Part shown: positions 25,858-37,560 of the stretch, in pieces
Layout: the number at the start of each line of letters is the position of its first letter
Numbering within the stretch: the stretch's first letter is position 1
From: Scalesia atractyloides
Taxonomy: Eukaryota; Streptophyta; Magnoliopsida; Asterales; Asteraceae
NCBI GenBank assembly: GCA_947069175.1
Contig: CAMTDV010000007.1
Coordinates: 47,086,181-47,150,180 of the forward strand
DNA length: 64,000 nt
Direction of reading: 5' to 3'
The notes under the pieces: generated by a model
What the model was told of the DNA's origin: nothing
Seen by the model: the letters and a program-made list of their open reading frames with translations, nothing else
Database searches by the model: none
Program-made: the position numbers and the translations under genes

Positions 25858-26259
25858 TGTCACACCCCGACCCGCAGCGGAAAAGGTGATCAGGGCATAA
25901 TTGGGTTATCATCAAAGCTCATGACATTTATTATATGTTTCATATTCATTAATACAATTTAATGGAACTTTACAACAAATGATACAACATGTTCTAACTA
26001 TCAATCTAAGCTTCTTGGTTCTCTTCTAAGGCATATCCTATGTTTTCCTTGCTTCAACCTGTTCACCTGTATCATGTGTAAAAAGGTTTTTGGATCAACA
26101 TAATGTTGGCGAGTGAATCCTATGGAAAAACATTTGAACAAGTTTATCCAATTGATTATAAATAATGTGCATACCACATATGAGTAAATGTAGATGTAAA
26201 TTTATTCACACAACACATAATATTGAATATTGAACACACAAACACCAAATGATTGTTTT

Positions 26260-26556
26260 GAGGCACGCGTTGTTCGACTCGTCTCCCACGAGGAACTGAT
26301 GGGCCTAATGAATGAGTTTTGAGGCACGCGTTGTTCTTACGAACTGATGGGCCTAATGTATGAGTTTTGAGGCACGCGTTGTTCTTACGAACTGATGGGC
26401 CTAAGGTATGAGTTTTGAGGCACGCGTTGTTCTTACGAACTGATGGGCCTAATGAATGAGTTTTGAGGCACGCGTTGTTCTTACGAACTGATGGGCCTAA
26501 TGTATGAGTTTTAAGGCACGCGTTGTTCTCGTCTCCCACGAGGAACTGATGGGCCT
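26260..26556. repeat. 48-bp minisatellite in the solo LTR
   Basis: Units start at about 26260, 26321, 26369, 26417, 26465 and 26513, each holding GAGGCACGCGTTGTTC and GAACTGATGGGCCTAA. The first and last units carry an extra ~13 bp (CTCGTCTCCCACGAG). Because 48 is a multiple of three, the minus strand gives a spurious repetitive reading frame of about 127 codons. Confidence 0.9.
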
Positions 26557-27055
26557 AAATAATTTGCATACAACTTTGACAATATGTAATACATCACAAC
26601 CAATAACAGTTACATTCTAGTTTAGTTCATAAAATGGTATAGCACGAATTTGCATAAGAGAATTAGTTTAAGCGACACATGATACACCCCAAAACATGAA
26701 TAAAAAGGGGAGTTTGTAAGAATTCACTCACATTGGGTGCGTTCGGTTGATGATGTTGAGTGCACGCGAAGTGGTTTTAACCACGAGTGAAAATAACCTA
26801 GATAAATAGCATTTTGGTTCGGTAAGCAAACGGATTTTATTAATCTATTTTAGTAGGATTGTTGGGTGTATTTTTGTGAGTTTGAGGCTATTTTCTAACC
26901 TTAAAAATGTTATTTTTAAGTATTTTTAATTGATTTTTAATTAAAATAATTAAATAAAAATAATAAAAAAAATATTTGATTTTTGCTACAGTTGACTTTG
27001 ACCATTGACTTTGACTGACCGTTGACCGGTTCGAAGGCATATTATTGTGCGCGGA

Positions 27056-28247
27056 GTGAGGCTCGAACCCGAGACCTCCCGTACGCGTGCACGCAGCTCT
27101 ACCAACTGAGCTACGTGTCTAACCCGTCATATATCCGATTTTAATTATATATATATATTAATTAGATTTAAACAGAAATCCTTTTATTTTAAAAACGAAT
27201 TAAATCCCGAGAACCGGTGCGCTCCACAGGTCTCGAACCCGGGACCTGTGGGTTAGCGGACACACAGTCCACCGCTGGACTGTGTGTCTCACTTGGTTAT
27301 AAACTCGGTTATCAATATACTTAACATATATCTAAAACAATCCGGTTCAGTTTTGCGGAAAAAGGAATTTTTATTAAGGCAGCGTGTGAGGGACAATACT
27401 CGAACTCGTGACCTTAGCGTTCAAAGTGCACACAATCCACCGCTGGACTGTGTGTCTAACCCGGTAAATAACTTGATTTTAATTATACTTAACTATTACC
27501 GAAACGTCGTCTTCTTCACTGGTTTTCACCGGAAGTGACGACTGACTGATTCGAAGTATTGATTCAGGTTCCTTTAGCGTTTTATGATCAATTACAGACG
27601 AGATAAAAGTAAAAAGGAAAGGAATTAGGCGTGAAAAGTACCGACTCATTCTCCTCTGTTTTCCGGCAGAACTCCGGCGACAGCAATCTTTTTCCGGCGA
27701 CGAGTGTCTTGCAGCAGAGAGTCTTCCGAAAGCTTACAAAGGGTGTGGGTGACTTCGGTAAAAGTTTAGGGGGTTCAGTAAAGCTCAGAGATTAAAAACT
27801 CGGTTTTCCGGCGAAGTATAATTTATTTCCGGCGAGTGAGTTTTCGCCGAGAAAGGGTGCGATTTGAGTGTGAAAGATTTCTGGTGAGTTGTGGGTGAAT
27901 TTATAGGGTAGTATCGAGATGAATGGGGTCTGAATTCGGTCTTAATTCGAAGTCAGCCGTTCTCCGGCGGTTTATGGCTGATGTCGCGGGTTCAGACGTC
28001 GGTTATAACCGTTGTGAGAGTTAAGTCTTCGGTTATTCTGAGCGGAAACGTAATTAAACGGCGAAGTCGTCGGGATTTCCGACGACTGCTATTTGGGCGG
28101 AAATTGATTGAATTTAACTTTCGAACTTGAATATTTGAATTAAATGTTTCCTGCTATTACCATAAAATCAAAGTGGCGGAGCGGTTGTTCGGTTGAGTGA
28201 TAAGTGTTTGATTGAACCGGTATGGACCCGAGTTCGAAACCCGGCAT
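27056..28247 (-). other. Four tRNA-like modules in the solo LTR
   Basis: Three minus-strand modules and one plus-strand module. (1) 27056-27120 has box A TAGCTCAGTTGG and box B GGTTCGAGCC. (2) 27221-27291 has the D-arm-like GTCCAGCGGTGGAC and box B GGTTCGAGACC. (3) 27392-27460 is a decayed copy of (2). (4) 28172-28247, plus strand, has TGGCGGAGCGG and AGTTCGAAACC. The order and spacing match the modules in element C. They are too divergent in the acceptor stems to be called tRNA genes. Confidence 0.7.
27899..27910 (-). promoter_or_regulatory. Putative LTR TATA box, solo LTR
   Basis: The minus strand reads CCTATAAATTCACC, a reasonable TATA box on the element-sense strand, about 525 bp from the transcriptional 5' end. 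It is a motif-based call only. Confidence 0.4.
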
Positions 28248-28434
28248 GAGTAAAATATTTTTATTTTGCAATTTTTATCAGTTTTTCAAAAACTAAATAT
28301 ATATCCCCGCATAATAATTGATTACGTATCGTTTAAAATTATTTTGGGCATTTAATTCGCAACGAAAATTTTAACTGACTATTCGGTTGATAAACGGAGC
28401 GGGTTTGGTAAATCCGTTTTTGACGGATGTTACA

Positions 28435-29130
28435 TATTTCGTTCTTGTTCACCACGTGACCGAGAAATTGTACTTCGCGAATCCAGAATTCGCATTTCGA
28501 GAACTTAGCACATAATTGCTCCTTCTTCAGCAATTCAAGTATAGTTCTCAAGTGTTGCTCGTGTTCTTCCTCACTTCATGAGTATATCAATATGTCATCT
28601 ATGAAGACGATCACGAACTTGTCGAGGTATGGCTTACATACCGGTTCATCAAATCCATGAACACTGCAGGGGCGTTCGATAGGCTAAATGGCATAACAAG
28701 GAACTCGTAATGACTGTAACGAGTCCTAAACGTCGTCTTAGGAATACTTTCCTCTTGGATTCTCAACTGATGATATCCGGATCTTAAATTGATTTTTGAG
28801 TAGAAACTTGAACCTTGCAACTGATCGAATAGATCGTCGATCCTTGGTAGTGGGTACCGGTTCTTGATAGTTAACTTGTTTAGTTCCCGGTAGTCAATGC
28901 ACATACGAAAGGTTCCGTCCTTCTTCTTCACAAACAGCACCGGAGCTCCCCAAGGTGAGAAACTCGGTCTTATGAAACCTTTGTCAAGCAATTCCTGCAT
29001 CTCTGAGGGCGTTAATCGATATGGAGCTTTTGCCATAGGTGCAACTCCTAGCACTAAATCAATACGGAATTTGACTTGTCATTGTGGAGGTAATCCTGGC
29101 AAGTCTCCCGGAAAGACTTCGGGATATTCC
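28435..29130 (-). pseudogene. Element B: reverse transcriptase (upstream of the solo LTR)
   Basis: The gypsy RT N-terminal two thirds: [18 protein letters not shown], then [49 protein letters not shown] and [11 protein letters not shown] frameshift at about 28640 moves the YxDD region to another frame, where the minus strand near 28590-28610 still reads VIVFIDD. The C-terminal segment at 28435-28551 ([28 protein letters not shown]) ends exactly at the solo-LTR target site. Domain order is normal for chromoviruses. Confidence 0.93.
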
Positions 29131-29790
29131 CTAACTATCGGTATGTCCTCCACCTTGCGCTCCTCAGCCTTCTTATCCACCACATGGGCAAGAAAGGCGA
29201 TGCATCCTTTCCTCAAACATTTATGAGCTTTCATGCAGTTTATGATTCGTAGTGGCGTGTCATGTTTCTCACCGTGAATCATCAAATGTTCTCCATCGGA
29301 TAAGGGGATGGGAATGATTTTCTCATGACATATGACTTCGGCTTGATTATCGGATAGCCAATCCATCCCAATGACGACATTGAAACAACCCAGTTGAACT
29401 GGTAATAAATGTATATTAAACTTTCATTCACCCAATGCTAACGTACATTTCTTTATTTCACCGACTCTACCAATATCCCGTTAGCTAGTTCAATCGAGTA
29501 CGGAATATTTAATTTACTCGACTCTACCCAAGTATATCTCTAAACTCCTTAGAAATAAAACTGAAATTTGCCCAGGTATCAAAAAGAATAGATGCAAAGT
29601 GATCATTGATAGGGAACGTACCGGTGACCACGTTCGGGTCCTGGCGAGCAACCTTAGCTCCAATCACGAATGCTCTTCCTCGTGCTTGATTTTCTTTAGG
29701 GCAATCTTTCTTGAAATGCCCTTTGTCTCCGCATCTAAAACAACCTTGCTCTCTAGTATTCCTTCCCCAGCACACATTGGTACGATGTCC
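29131..29790 (-). pseudogene. Element B: gag zinc knuckle and protease
   Basis: 29524-29775 reads through a CCHC knuckle (CFRCGDKGHFKKDC) into the protease active site, which is DTWANFSF instead of DTGA-(D/N)-SF. The replaced glycine would disable it. The protease continues in other frames to MDWLSDNQAEVICHEKI and the conserved PEVFPGDLPGLPP that leads into RT (29079-29366). There are frameshifts around 29400-29520. Confidence 0.88.
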
Positions 29791-30868
29791 AAACCTACCA
29801 TATTTTCCACACTTGGGGCCTCAACATTCACTGTAGTGGTGGAAAGGGCATTTGGGGCATTTTGGTGCTCCCACAGTATAAGATTTCTTAGCAGCAGTGT
29901 TTGTGGTAGTGGTAATGTATGCCTTTGCTTCTTTGACTTCTCTCGTGGCTTGCTTCTTGTTACTGTTATTATTGCCTCGAGAGCCTTCTTGAAATGGGAG
30001 AATTTTCGTTTATTGGAGTCCGTAGTCTCCTCAGTGTTTTCCTTCTTGCTCATACCACACTTGTGTAACCTTCCCTTACGTATAGCCTCCTAGTAAGGCT
30101 GACAGCTAGATCAATCGCTTCTCCAATCTCGGTGGGCTTTGAAGAGATAATCAGACTCAGAATTCATGGGCAAGTCCCCAGATGTACCTCTTAATTCGCT
30201 TAAATTCATGAAATTTCGGCACCATTAAGTATGGCACCACTCGAGATAAGTCATGAAATCGCTGCATATTCCCAGCAATATCTGAACCAATTATCTTTAA
30301 ATTCTAGAATTCCCTGTCTCCAACTTTTGAATTTTTGATCTTGAGCAATACTTCTTTCTCATCATTTCTTTATGTCCCTCCCAGGTCAGGGCCTATGCAG
30401 CATCGTCGCCCTTAGTTTGGACCTGGAGGTCCCACCAAGATAAAGCTCCATCCACGAAGAGTCTAGTAACATAAGTGACTCTTTGTTCAGCAGGGCACTT
30501 GCTCATCCAAATGACCGAGTCAGTCTTCTCAGTCCAACGTATGAAGGCTACAGCACCTCCGGTACCGTCAAAATTCAGAGGTTTGCAGTCTAGAAACTGC
30601 TTGTAAGTGCAACCTGAAATCATTGGATACACCATTTAAGCATGAGTAACCAAATAACACGAATAGAATAAATGAGAGTATCGTGAGGTTTTATGAATAA
30701 CCGTGTATTACCAGTTGGAGGATTTCCTCTGGTTGAACCTCAGGTACCACCGCTATGTTCAGAGCGGTTAGCTTCGTACTAGGCAATTTCCTGAGATATG
30801 CGTTCATTTAGCTCTTCTTGGGTTGTCAGTAGTGCGTTATTGTTTGAATTCCTTCGGCGGGGAGACAT
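29791..30868 (-). pseudogene. Element B: gag capsid
   Basis: Gag appears to begin at an ATG at 30868 (MSPRRRNSNN, TQEELNERISQEIA), with stops soon after. The capsid block at 30393-30635 reads YKQFLDCKPLNFDGTGGAVA, WMSKCPAEQRVTYVT and DGALSWWDLQVQTKG. A damaged central part and a basic tail (29664-30053) follow. Gag packages the element RNA into virus-like particles. This copy is interrupted many times. Confidence 0.85.
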
Positions 30869-30941
30869 CGTCTTCTGATATAATATGTCGCTCACAATTA
30901 GCCGGATTACTTAATAATAAATTCATATTTATTATTATATT

Positions 30942-30974
<33 letters not shown>

Positions 30975-31554
30975 TTATCGAACATGTATGTATAAACACA
31001 TCGGTACATAATGAATAAGAAAAATATATGCATATGCCATACGCACACCTATCATCATCATAAACATATAACTCATTGCATAGATAGTCGCCACATCACA
31101 AGATATCAACCATAGCATCACCATGACAAAATACATCAACCATAATATCACCACATCATGACACTATCAACCATAACATAAAAGAAATACAATGTATAAT
31201 GAATAAAATACACTTTTATATAATGACAACTTGTTACATTTTGTTCGTGAAGATCCAAAAAGGACTTAGGGATACACAACCCTAGTCAATACAAGTTTTT
31301 ACATTACAAAAGTAAGATTTTCTTCTGCATTGCTTCTTCACATCATCAAGTTGTCTTTGAAAGCCGGGATCTTCAAAGCTAAGTCTTCATGAGCTATGTC
31401 ATCAAAAGCACATCTGATCCCCAAAAGATAATCACAAACATGCTACTGAGGTGGAGGGGGTGGTGGAGATGGTGTTCGGTTGAGCAAACCGTGATGGTAA
31501 GCCACCTCCTCCTCTAGGTCAAAAAAAGCCTAGTAGAATCAGTCTGAAACTGCT
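30869..31554 (-). other. Element B: spacer between leader ORF and gag
   Basis: Low-complexity sequence with ATT repeats (30920-30975), short ACATCA/CATCAACCATA repeats (31085-31170) and no open frame. It separates the acidic/His-rich reading frame from the gag start, so the two are not one continuous frame in the genomic copy. Confidence 0.6.
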
Positions 31555-32768
31555 CTAACTCCTGCACCCGCACCTCAGATGGGCATGACGAGTGGTGAAA
31601 TGGGCAGTAAAAAGGTGGGGTTGGTGGTGGTGATAGTGGTAGTGGTGGTGGTGGGTATGATGGTGGGGGTGGTAGTGGCGATGATGGTGGTGGGGTGTGG
31701 CTCTAGCAGTGGCATGAGCAGTGCGCTGGGTCTCTAATTCCCAGATCCTGTGAAAGATCAAGGAGATCTGAAGATCATGCGAAGTCACTCTTTCCTCCAC
31801 AGGAATTGGAGGAAAGTGTGAAGGGTGGTGGGGGTCAGAAGGGCTCATACCCGGTGAGGGTATCGGGGTAAACATACCTGCTGCAGGTGGTATGGGGCGT
31901 GGGGCATATATGGGAGGTGATCCAGTCGAGAAAGAAGGTCCTGGCATGTGGGAAGGTCCAGTTGCAGATGGGTTGTAAATAGGGTGGTAAGTGGACCTCC
32001 CAGAGAAAAATGGGGGTGGCTGCTCAGGGGCATGTAGAGTACCACTCAGTGAATAATATCGGGCGGGTCCAGAGTAGGGAGCGGATCCAACGTATGGAAC
32101 GGGTCCATGGGTCGGGGTACTAGCTGGAAATGAGCTGACACGGGCCGGTGAGGCTGTAGAGGGCGAATACATCGATACAGGAGTATCTGGGGTGGCAGAA
32201 GAGACATCGTCTGCCATATGCTCACTCTGGGTGGCATCTGAGGATAACGAGATGTCAACGACTGGTATGAAAGGGGATGGGATCTCGAGAATACCTATGT
32301 CATCGAAGACCTTGCCGACACCAAGGTCATCCTCCATGTGATCGACATGGAACACTGGTATGTCATCATCATCATCATCATCATCCAAATCAATAACTGG
32401 AGGAACCATGGCAAGAGGCACAGCCAAGTGTACAATCGCATGCTCGCCCCCAGATGGCCATAAACAATAACACCGTGCGGGGGCTGCGGAACGACTAGCA
32501 CGTCATCTGCCGGCGGTGCATCGTCCTCCATAGGATCAATAAGAGCAAGCGGCTGAAAGTCATCAAAGCCTCCATGGTCGACTCCATCCCCAAGGGGTAA
32601 GGCATCAGCATCGGGGTCGTATCCATCATCAGATACATACTCCATAGGATCCTCTTCGTAACTCGACGAAGAAGACATAGTCCTGGCAAATAATCCGTAC
32701 AATGCATATATATATATACATGTTAGTAATTTATTATTACTTATGATATATTTCATATTAATCACCAA
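31555..32768 (-). pseudogene. Element B: pre-gag low-complexity ORF (acidic, Pro/Ser-rich, His-rich)
   Basis: Between the primer site and gag lies a coding-like stretch in two frames joined by a frameshift near 32430. The start (near 32665) reads MSSSSSYEEDPMEYVSDDGY. It is followed by acidic sequence, a run of eight Asp encoded by a CAT/ATC repeat (32359-32385), a long Pro/Ser/Tyr region, and a C-terminal His-rich tail (RHYHPHHHTHHHHYHYHHH) at 31600-31700. I know this kind of long low-complexity arm from gypsy elements of the daisy family, where it precedes gag. Its role is unknown. It does not resemble an env protein, having no signal peptide or plausible fusion segment. It could be missed or misannotated as an extensin-like host gene. 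Confidence 0.6.
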
Positions 32769-33050
32769 TTCTCATACAGACTTGTTCTCTTTTGTTTTCG
32801 CATGTAATTTTTAATGTTTTGTGTCTATCCATTATTGACTAATCATGTATTGATCCTTGCTCGTTACTTATAGTTGAGCTCGTGTGCTAGATCCTCATGT
32901 TATCGTGACACAATGAAAATCTTTTTTGTTATTTTGTTATAATTCCAAAACATTTCTATTATGTTTCAAACTTTCTTTTCAAGTGTGAGCCCCTGGTGAT
33001 TGTAGACCAAACTTTAATAAAAAGTTTTTCCCCGGTTCACTACAATCGAA

Positions 33051-33063
33051 GCTCTGATACCAA
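33051..33063 (-). other. Primer binding site of element B, initiator-Met tRNA type
   Basis: TTGGTATCAGAGC on the minus strand, two bases inside the 5' LTR edge (TG at 33066). Confidence 0.9.
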
Positions 33064-33065
33064 CC

Positions 33066-35863
33066 TGTCACACCCTGGCCGTAGCGGAAGCGCAAGTGTG
33101 TGACTATTAGGTAATCATTGCATCCAATTTAGTAAACAATATAATTTAACAACGATGCCATGCCATTAATAAGTTTCATTCCATAAATACAACCATTCAA
33201 AAGTGATATCATATTGTTATATGTTTCAACTTGTCATCATAAAACATGATTTAAAATACATTGTTTTCATCTTAATTGCATAATGAGGTTTTGACTCCTA
33301 TATACCCATATGAAGTTGGGATATAAAAGACAAACCCTTCAAAAGATGGTACATCGTTGTCTTGACATTTTCCCATACCCGAATCACATCACCAGCTCAT
33401 GCCTTGTGTCCTGAAATACATGTAATTTTAAAAAGTCAACATAAAGTTGGCTAGTTCATGTAGTTAATGTTTTCGTATAAAAATGTCATTCTTGAAATCC
33501 AGTAATGAAATCCGAGTATGTTATTAGCATCAATGGCGTTTTAAGGATCTATCAGTGTGTCGCGAGCACCCTGACATATATGTGCCATAAGTAAGTAACC
33601 AAACCGAGACAACTTTGACATCATTGGGATCACAAAAGCACTCCGAAGGGTATACCAACCAGGAGTGGAGCGGGTCTCAAACTCAATAGATCTACTTCTT
33701 TTGCACCTTGGTCACTATGTGATTAATGGTTACTATTGTCATCCTCCTACTTACACACAAATGATCGTCTTATCAACTAAGCCCATAGCTAACATACTGT
33801 TTGTTATGACATGTATTCCCCTCTATAGTTTAAAACAAAACTTTGAAATAATTTAAAAGGAGGGACATGAACTCATATTTTTGCTTTCCGTAAGTCGTAC
33901 TAGTCACGGTCGGTGCTCGTACACGTGTGTAACCTACATGTGTATTAAGTTTATTAGACACCTAGGCCTCAATGGACCTTGTACTCGTTGTTCATCTTGA
34001 ATTCTTGTTATGTATTTCCTTGTTTTGATATAACAACTTTTAGTGTTATTGTGGTGTTGGTAGTTTTGCTTGTTTGATCAATATTGTTATATATATTTCC
34101 CAATATATATATACATACATATAATAATATATATATATATATATATGTTATCATTCTTTAATCGTGTGTGAACTGGGCCTTGCCCTTCACATGTCCTCGT
34201 GTCTTGCACGCGTTCATTGGGTCTAGCCCATGTTTTCTTGTCATTTTGCCTAGCCCATGTTATCTATGTCTTTGGGCCTAGCCCACGTTTTCTTGTCATT
34301 TGGGCCTAGCCCATGTTTTCTTGTCATTGGGCCTAGCCAATGTTTTTATATTATTGGGCCTAGCCCATGTAATTTATGTCCTTGGGCCTAGCCCATGTTT
34401 TTATGTTATTGGGCCTAAGCCATGTTTTATATGTTTATGGACTTTGTCCATATATATTATTTATTTTAGGCCTTGTCCATGACTTTTATAATTTGGCCTA
34501 GCTCACATTTATTTACAAAAGCCAATTTTTTATAAGTCTTACACTTATAATACTTTTAACTTTCAGGATTTTTGGTTTCGATAACATATATATATGTTAA
34601 ACGTCTAAATATATATTTTAGACTCGTCATCGGCGTCGTTTATTATGTGCTTGATTTCGTTGAAAATCGCCCGTTGTCGTAATGACTTTTCGTGTCGGTG
34701 ATTCACCCATTGGACGTCGACGCGATGGTGTAATGGTGCACGTTCGCCTATCGTTCGCATTGCTTCGTTTGTCCGATTATTGTTTCGACGCTTTGTAAGA
34801 ATATATTTATTTATGTCACCAACACTGAGTATTGTTTTCAAGTGTTTGTATTTTTGTATATTATTGGGTATTTTTATTGTGACTACCCTAAGCTTCTAAA
34901 TACATACACATACATTACACATATATATTTATAAAAAATCTTGGTGACAAAATATGTATATATATTTTTATTTCCCAAGTAACTATATATATATATTTAT
35001 TAAAGTTACTTATTTTTACTTGTAAAATTATATATATGAACTTATTGAATACTAGGTTTTTAGGGTTTTTAGACGAATATACGATGAGTTAGGATGGCCG
35101 AAATGCCTTTTGTTCGATCGTTCGCTCGATATCGGCACTTTTATATTCCGTCGTCGAACTTTTCGAAAGTTGTGTTTTCGTGACCTCATGTTAGTTGGAT
35201 GGATTCCGAGTTCCAGATGAGGCTTAACTAGTTCGCTAGATGCTTAAATGAGGCTGTCGGCCATTAAAATGTTCGTCGTTTCGACAAACGGTCGCCTTCC
35301 GGTCAAATTGTGCACTGTTTGTCGAATGACTGGAAGTGATACCTTTCATGCATTTTTGCCATTCTTATATTGTTTTAGGATGATTAACATTGTTTTATTA
35401 TTATTATCACATCCGGAATCCACCGAATTGGTATTGCGGACAAATTGACATTTGTCGCCTTTTTGGTCGAAACGGACAATTTTGCAATTTAGGCGTTGTA
35501 CCGGAAAGTTATGTATTATTGTAATGGTGATATCAAATAAGTGTTTTCATTTATATATGGACTCAAGTGTGGCATTAACATGTCGTTGTTCCTTGTTTTG
35601 ATTCGTTTTAGCGGATTTACCAACACAGTTGGTGTCACCAAATTAGTGCGCCCAACACTTTCTACCAACACTTTTAGGGCATTGTTTTGGTTTGTTCCGC
35701 GTCGTAATGGAAACCAGTATATGTTATGACCAGATTTACTTTCCCTAATTCTTGCAACGTACGACTCAGATACGAAATTAAATTACGATAATATGCATGA
35801 GATTATAAAATAAAATTAGTGATTAAATTGTAATGAATTACCGGTAATTTGCCATTTGTCACA
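33066..35863 (-). mobile_element. Element B, 5' LTR (2.8 kb, deleted)
   Basis: It opens TGTCACACCCTGG and closes TTTGTCACA at 35863. It aligns with the 3' LTR throughout, except for a gap of about 1.45 kb (the join is at about 35070, AGGGTTTTT next to AGACGAATATACG) and fewer TA and GGGCCTAGCCC repeats. The five flanking bases (TGGCG) do not match those left of the 3' LTR (CGTCC). Confidence 0.9.
34172..34505. repeat. GGGCCTAGCCCATG minisatellite, 5' LTR copy
   Basis: About eleven units of the same near-palindromic repeat as at 20440-20905, with more decayed cores (TTGCCTAGCCC, GGGCCTAAGCC). Confidence 0.8.
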
Positions 35864-37560
35864 TGGCGTTGGCAATTTGTTTCAGGAGGGGCTTTTTCAA
35901 CAAAGTTGGGTTTTTTTGAGTTAGTACAGTTTTTGATTATGTGGTCAAACTCTCCACATTTAAAACATGGTCTCCATTCAACAAATTTAGGAGATGCTGT
36001 TTGATCACTTGATGTTGAGCTTGTAGACCTAGAGGTACTTGGTCTATCTTCACACCCATTTGTGTGTTGAGTGTAATTGTTTTGACTATTACGTTTTAAA
36101 ATCTTGACTTGATTTACAAAATCAATATTTGACATGTTTTCAAAAGTCTCGATTTTTGTACCAGTTGAGCCCACAAAGTTAACATTCTTGCCCTTTTTCT
36201 TGCTGCGAGCGCCTTTAGCTTCAATCTTTGGTTGTGACACCTTAGGTTTTTCAGCTTGCTTTTCTTGTTGTCTACTTTTAGAAGCGATTAAAGGTTGTGG
36301 TTTGATTGGTTTCTTTTTTCCTAAAAATTTGGTTGTTGAATTTTCAAAAACTTGATCAATTGAAGTTGGATTTACATTTTTGATCGGAAAGTCCTTGTTT
36401 GAGTAAATTTTCTCATCACCAATCAAAGTATACAACAATTATCATCTCAAATGTAGACGCAGTTTTCTTGACAGATTCGATAGGAACATTCCTTGATTTG
36501 CAACAGATTGCACATCGAAAGTAGCAAAAATTTCTACCCCTTTCTCTTCATCAAGAGATTAATCTTAATCCTCTTGTCTGACTCATCATCTGATGAATCA
36601 TCCTCCTCTATTATAGATGGATTTTGATCACCAACTGATGATGAGTTCTCTGTTTTTCTGGATTCATCTGAGGAACTGTCCAGCTTAAATCCTAACCCTG
36701 CTGCAAACTCTTCAGGATTAAGAGGTACAGATGGTTTAAAGCGTGGCATTTCCTCCTCATCAGGCAATTTGGTATAATTGTGTTTCAATGGAGGTGGACA
36801 CGATTTATACCCAATGCATCTCCCTTAAGTTTTTGAACGTCAATGATGTGATCAAGCATATATTGGGAGTTGGAATAACTCTCCAATTTTAGCTTGATTG
36901 CATCATGTTCGCATTTGGCAATGGCTAGCTCCTTTTTTTCTTTCTTCAAGGATATTAATGTAGTTATTAATACCAGTTTGCTTGTTCAAAACTGTTTTTG
37001 TTAACTCAGACACGCTTTTCTTGAGAGTCTCAGTTACATATTTGAATTCTTTTTCATTTCAAGTTAAGCCAGATTTGCCTCTTTGCATTTTGCAGTTCAA
37101 CTACTAAGCTTTGATTGTGACTGTTAATTGTTTCAAATTTTGTTTTTAAGTCAGCACAGTCATTGCATATCCTAGGAGAGTCGGATTTTACCTGACTTGT
37201 TGAACCTGCAACATTAGCCATAAAAGCAGTATGATGAGAAAAGGATGCATTGTGGCAAAGAGTTTCTCCATTTCCTCTGATGCAACTTCTGCTTTCCTTA
37301 TCAAGCCAGACTTTTGACTTTTCAACTTCTCTGCTTCTTTCAGCAACTCATTGACCTCAGTATCAATCCTTTCCTTGACATCTGAATCTGATCCATAACC
37401 ACCCGCACTTGAGCTTTCTTCGTTAGAACTCCCATATACCCAGAACTATCATCATCATCAGAAGAGTCAATACTGTGAACATGTTTGATCTGATTGATTA
37501 TCTTGGCATAACATGCAGTTCCTCCTTGATTCTCTTTTCCCAACTGAACTGACCAATCAC
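35864..37560 (-). pseudogene. Copia element E: gag C-terminal half with second zinc knuckle
   Basis: The 35864-36438 frame has a basic, Lys-rich arm (SKSRQQEKQAEKPKVSQPK), then the CCHC knuckle CFKCGEFDHIIKNC near 35940-35990, ending at the B insertion. 36534-36788 carries an acidic stretch (SSSDESRKTENSS, EEDDSSDDES). 37340-37543 and the sequence between are broken coiled-coil-like sequence rich in Leu, Lys and Glu. Two knuckles and long charged linkers are usual for this copia gag type. Multiple frameshifts are present. Confidence 0.8.

Larger units (their letters stand above)
25858..28434 (-). mobile_element. Solo LTR (C-related family) inserted in element B RT
   Basis: A 2,577-bp LTR with TGTCACACCCCGACCC at one end and GACGGATGTTACA at the other. 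There is no internal region, primer site or polypurine tract. Both sides carry TATTT (25853-25857 and 28435-28439), a perfect 5-bp target duplication. The RT codons of B continue across it: the VVNKNEI part lies to the right and the [12 protein letters not shown] part to the left. The ends, the tRNA-like modules and the order of blocks match the LTR of element C, so it is the same or a sister family. The divergence looks much greater than between the two C LTRs. It arose by LTR-LTR recombination after insertion. Confidence 0.95.

Noticed and set aside
26156..26539. 127-codon frame with a repeated NACLKTH unit
   Set aside because: It is the 48-bp minisatellite of a solo LTR read through. It has no start context or homologues that I recognise.
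26260..26556. CRISPR array
   Set aside because: The repeats are contiguous with no variable spacers, and the window is eukaryotic.
31555..32427. Host extensin-like or His-rich protein gene
   Set aside because: It lies between the primer site and gag of element B on the same strand and is frame-broken, so it belongs to the element.
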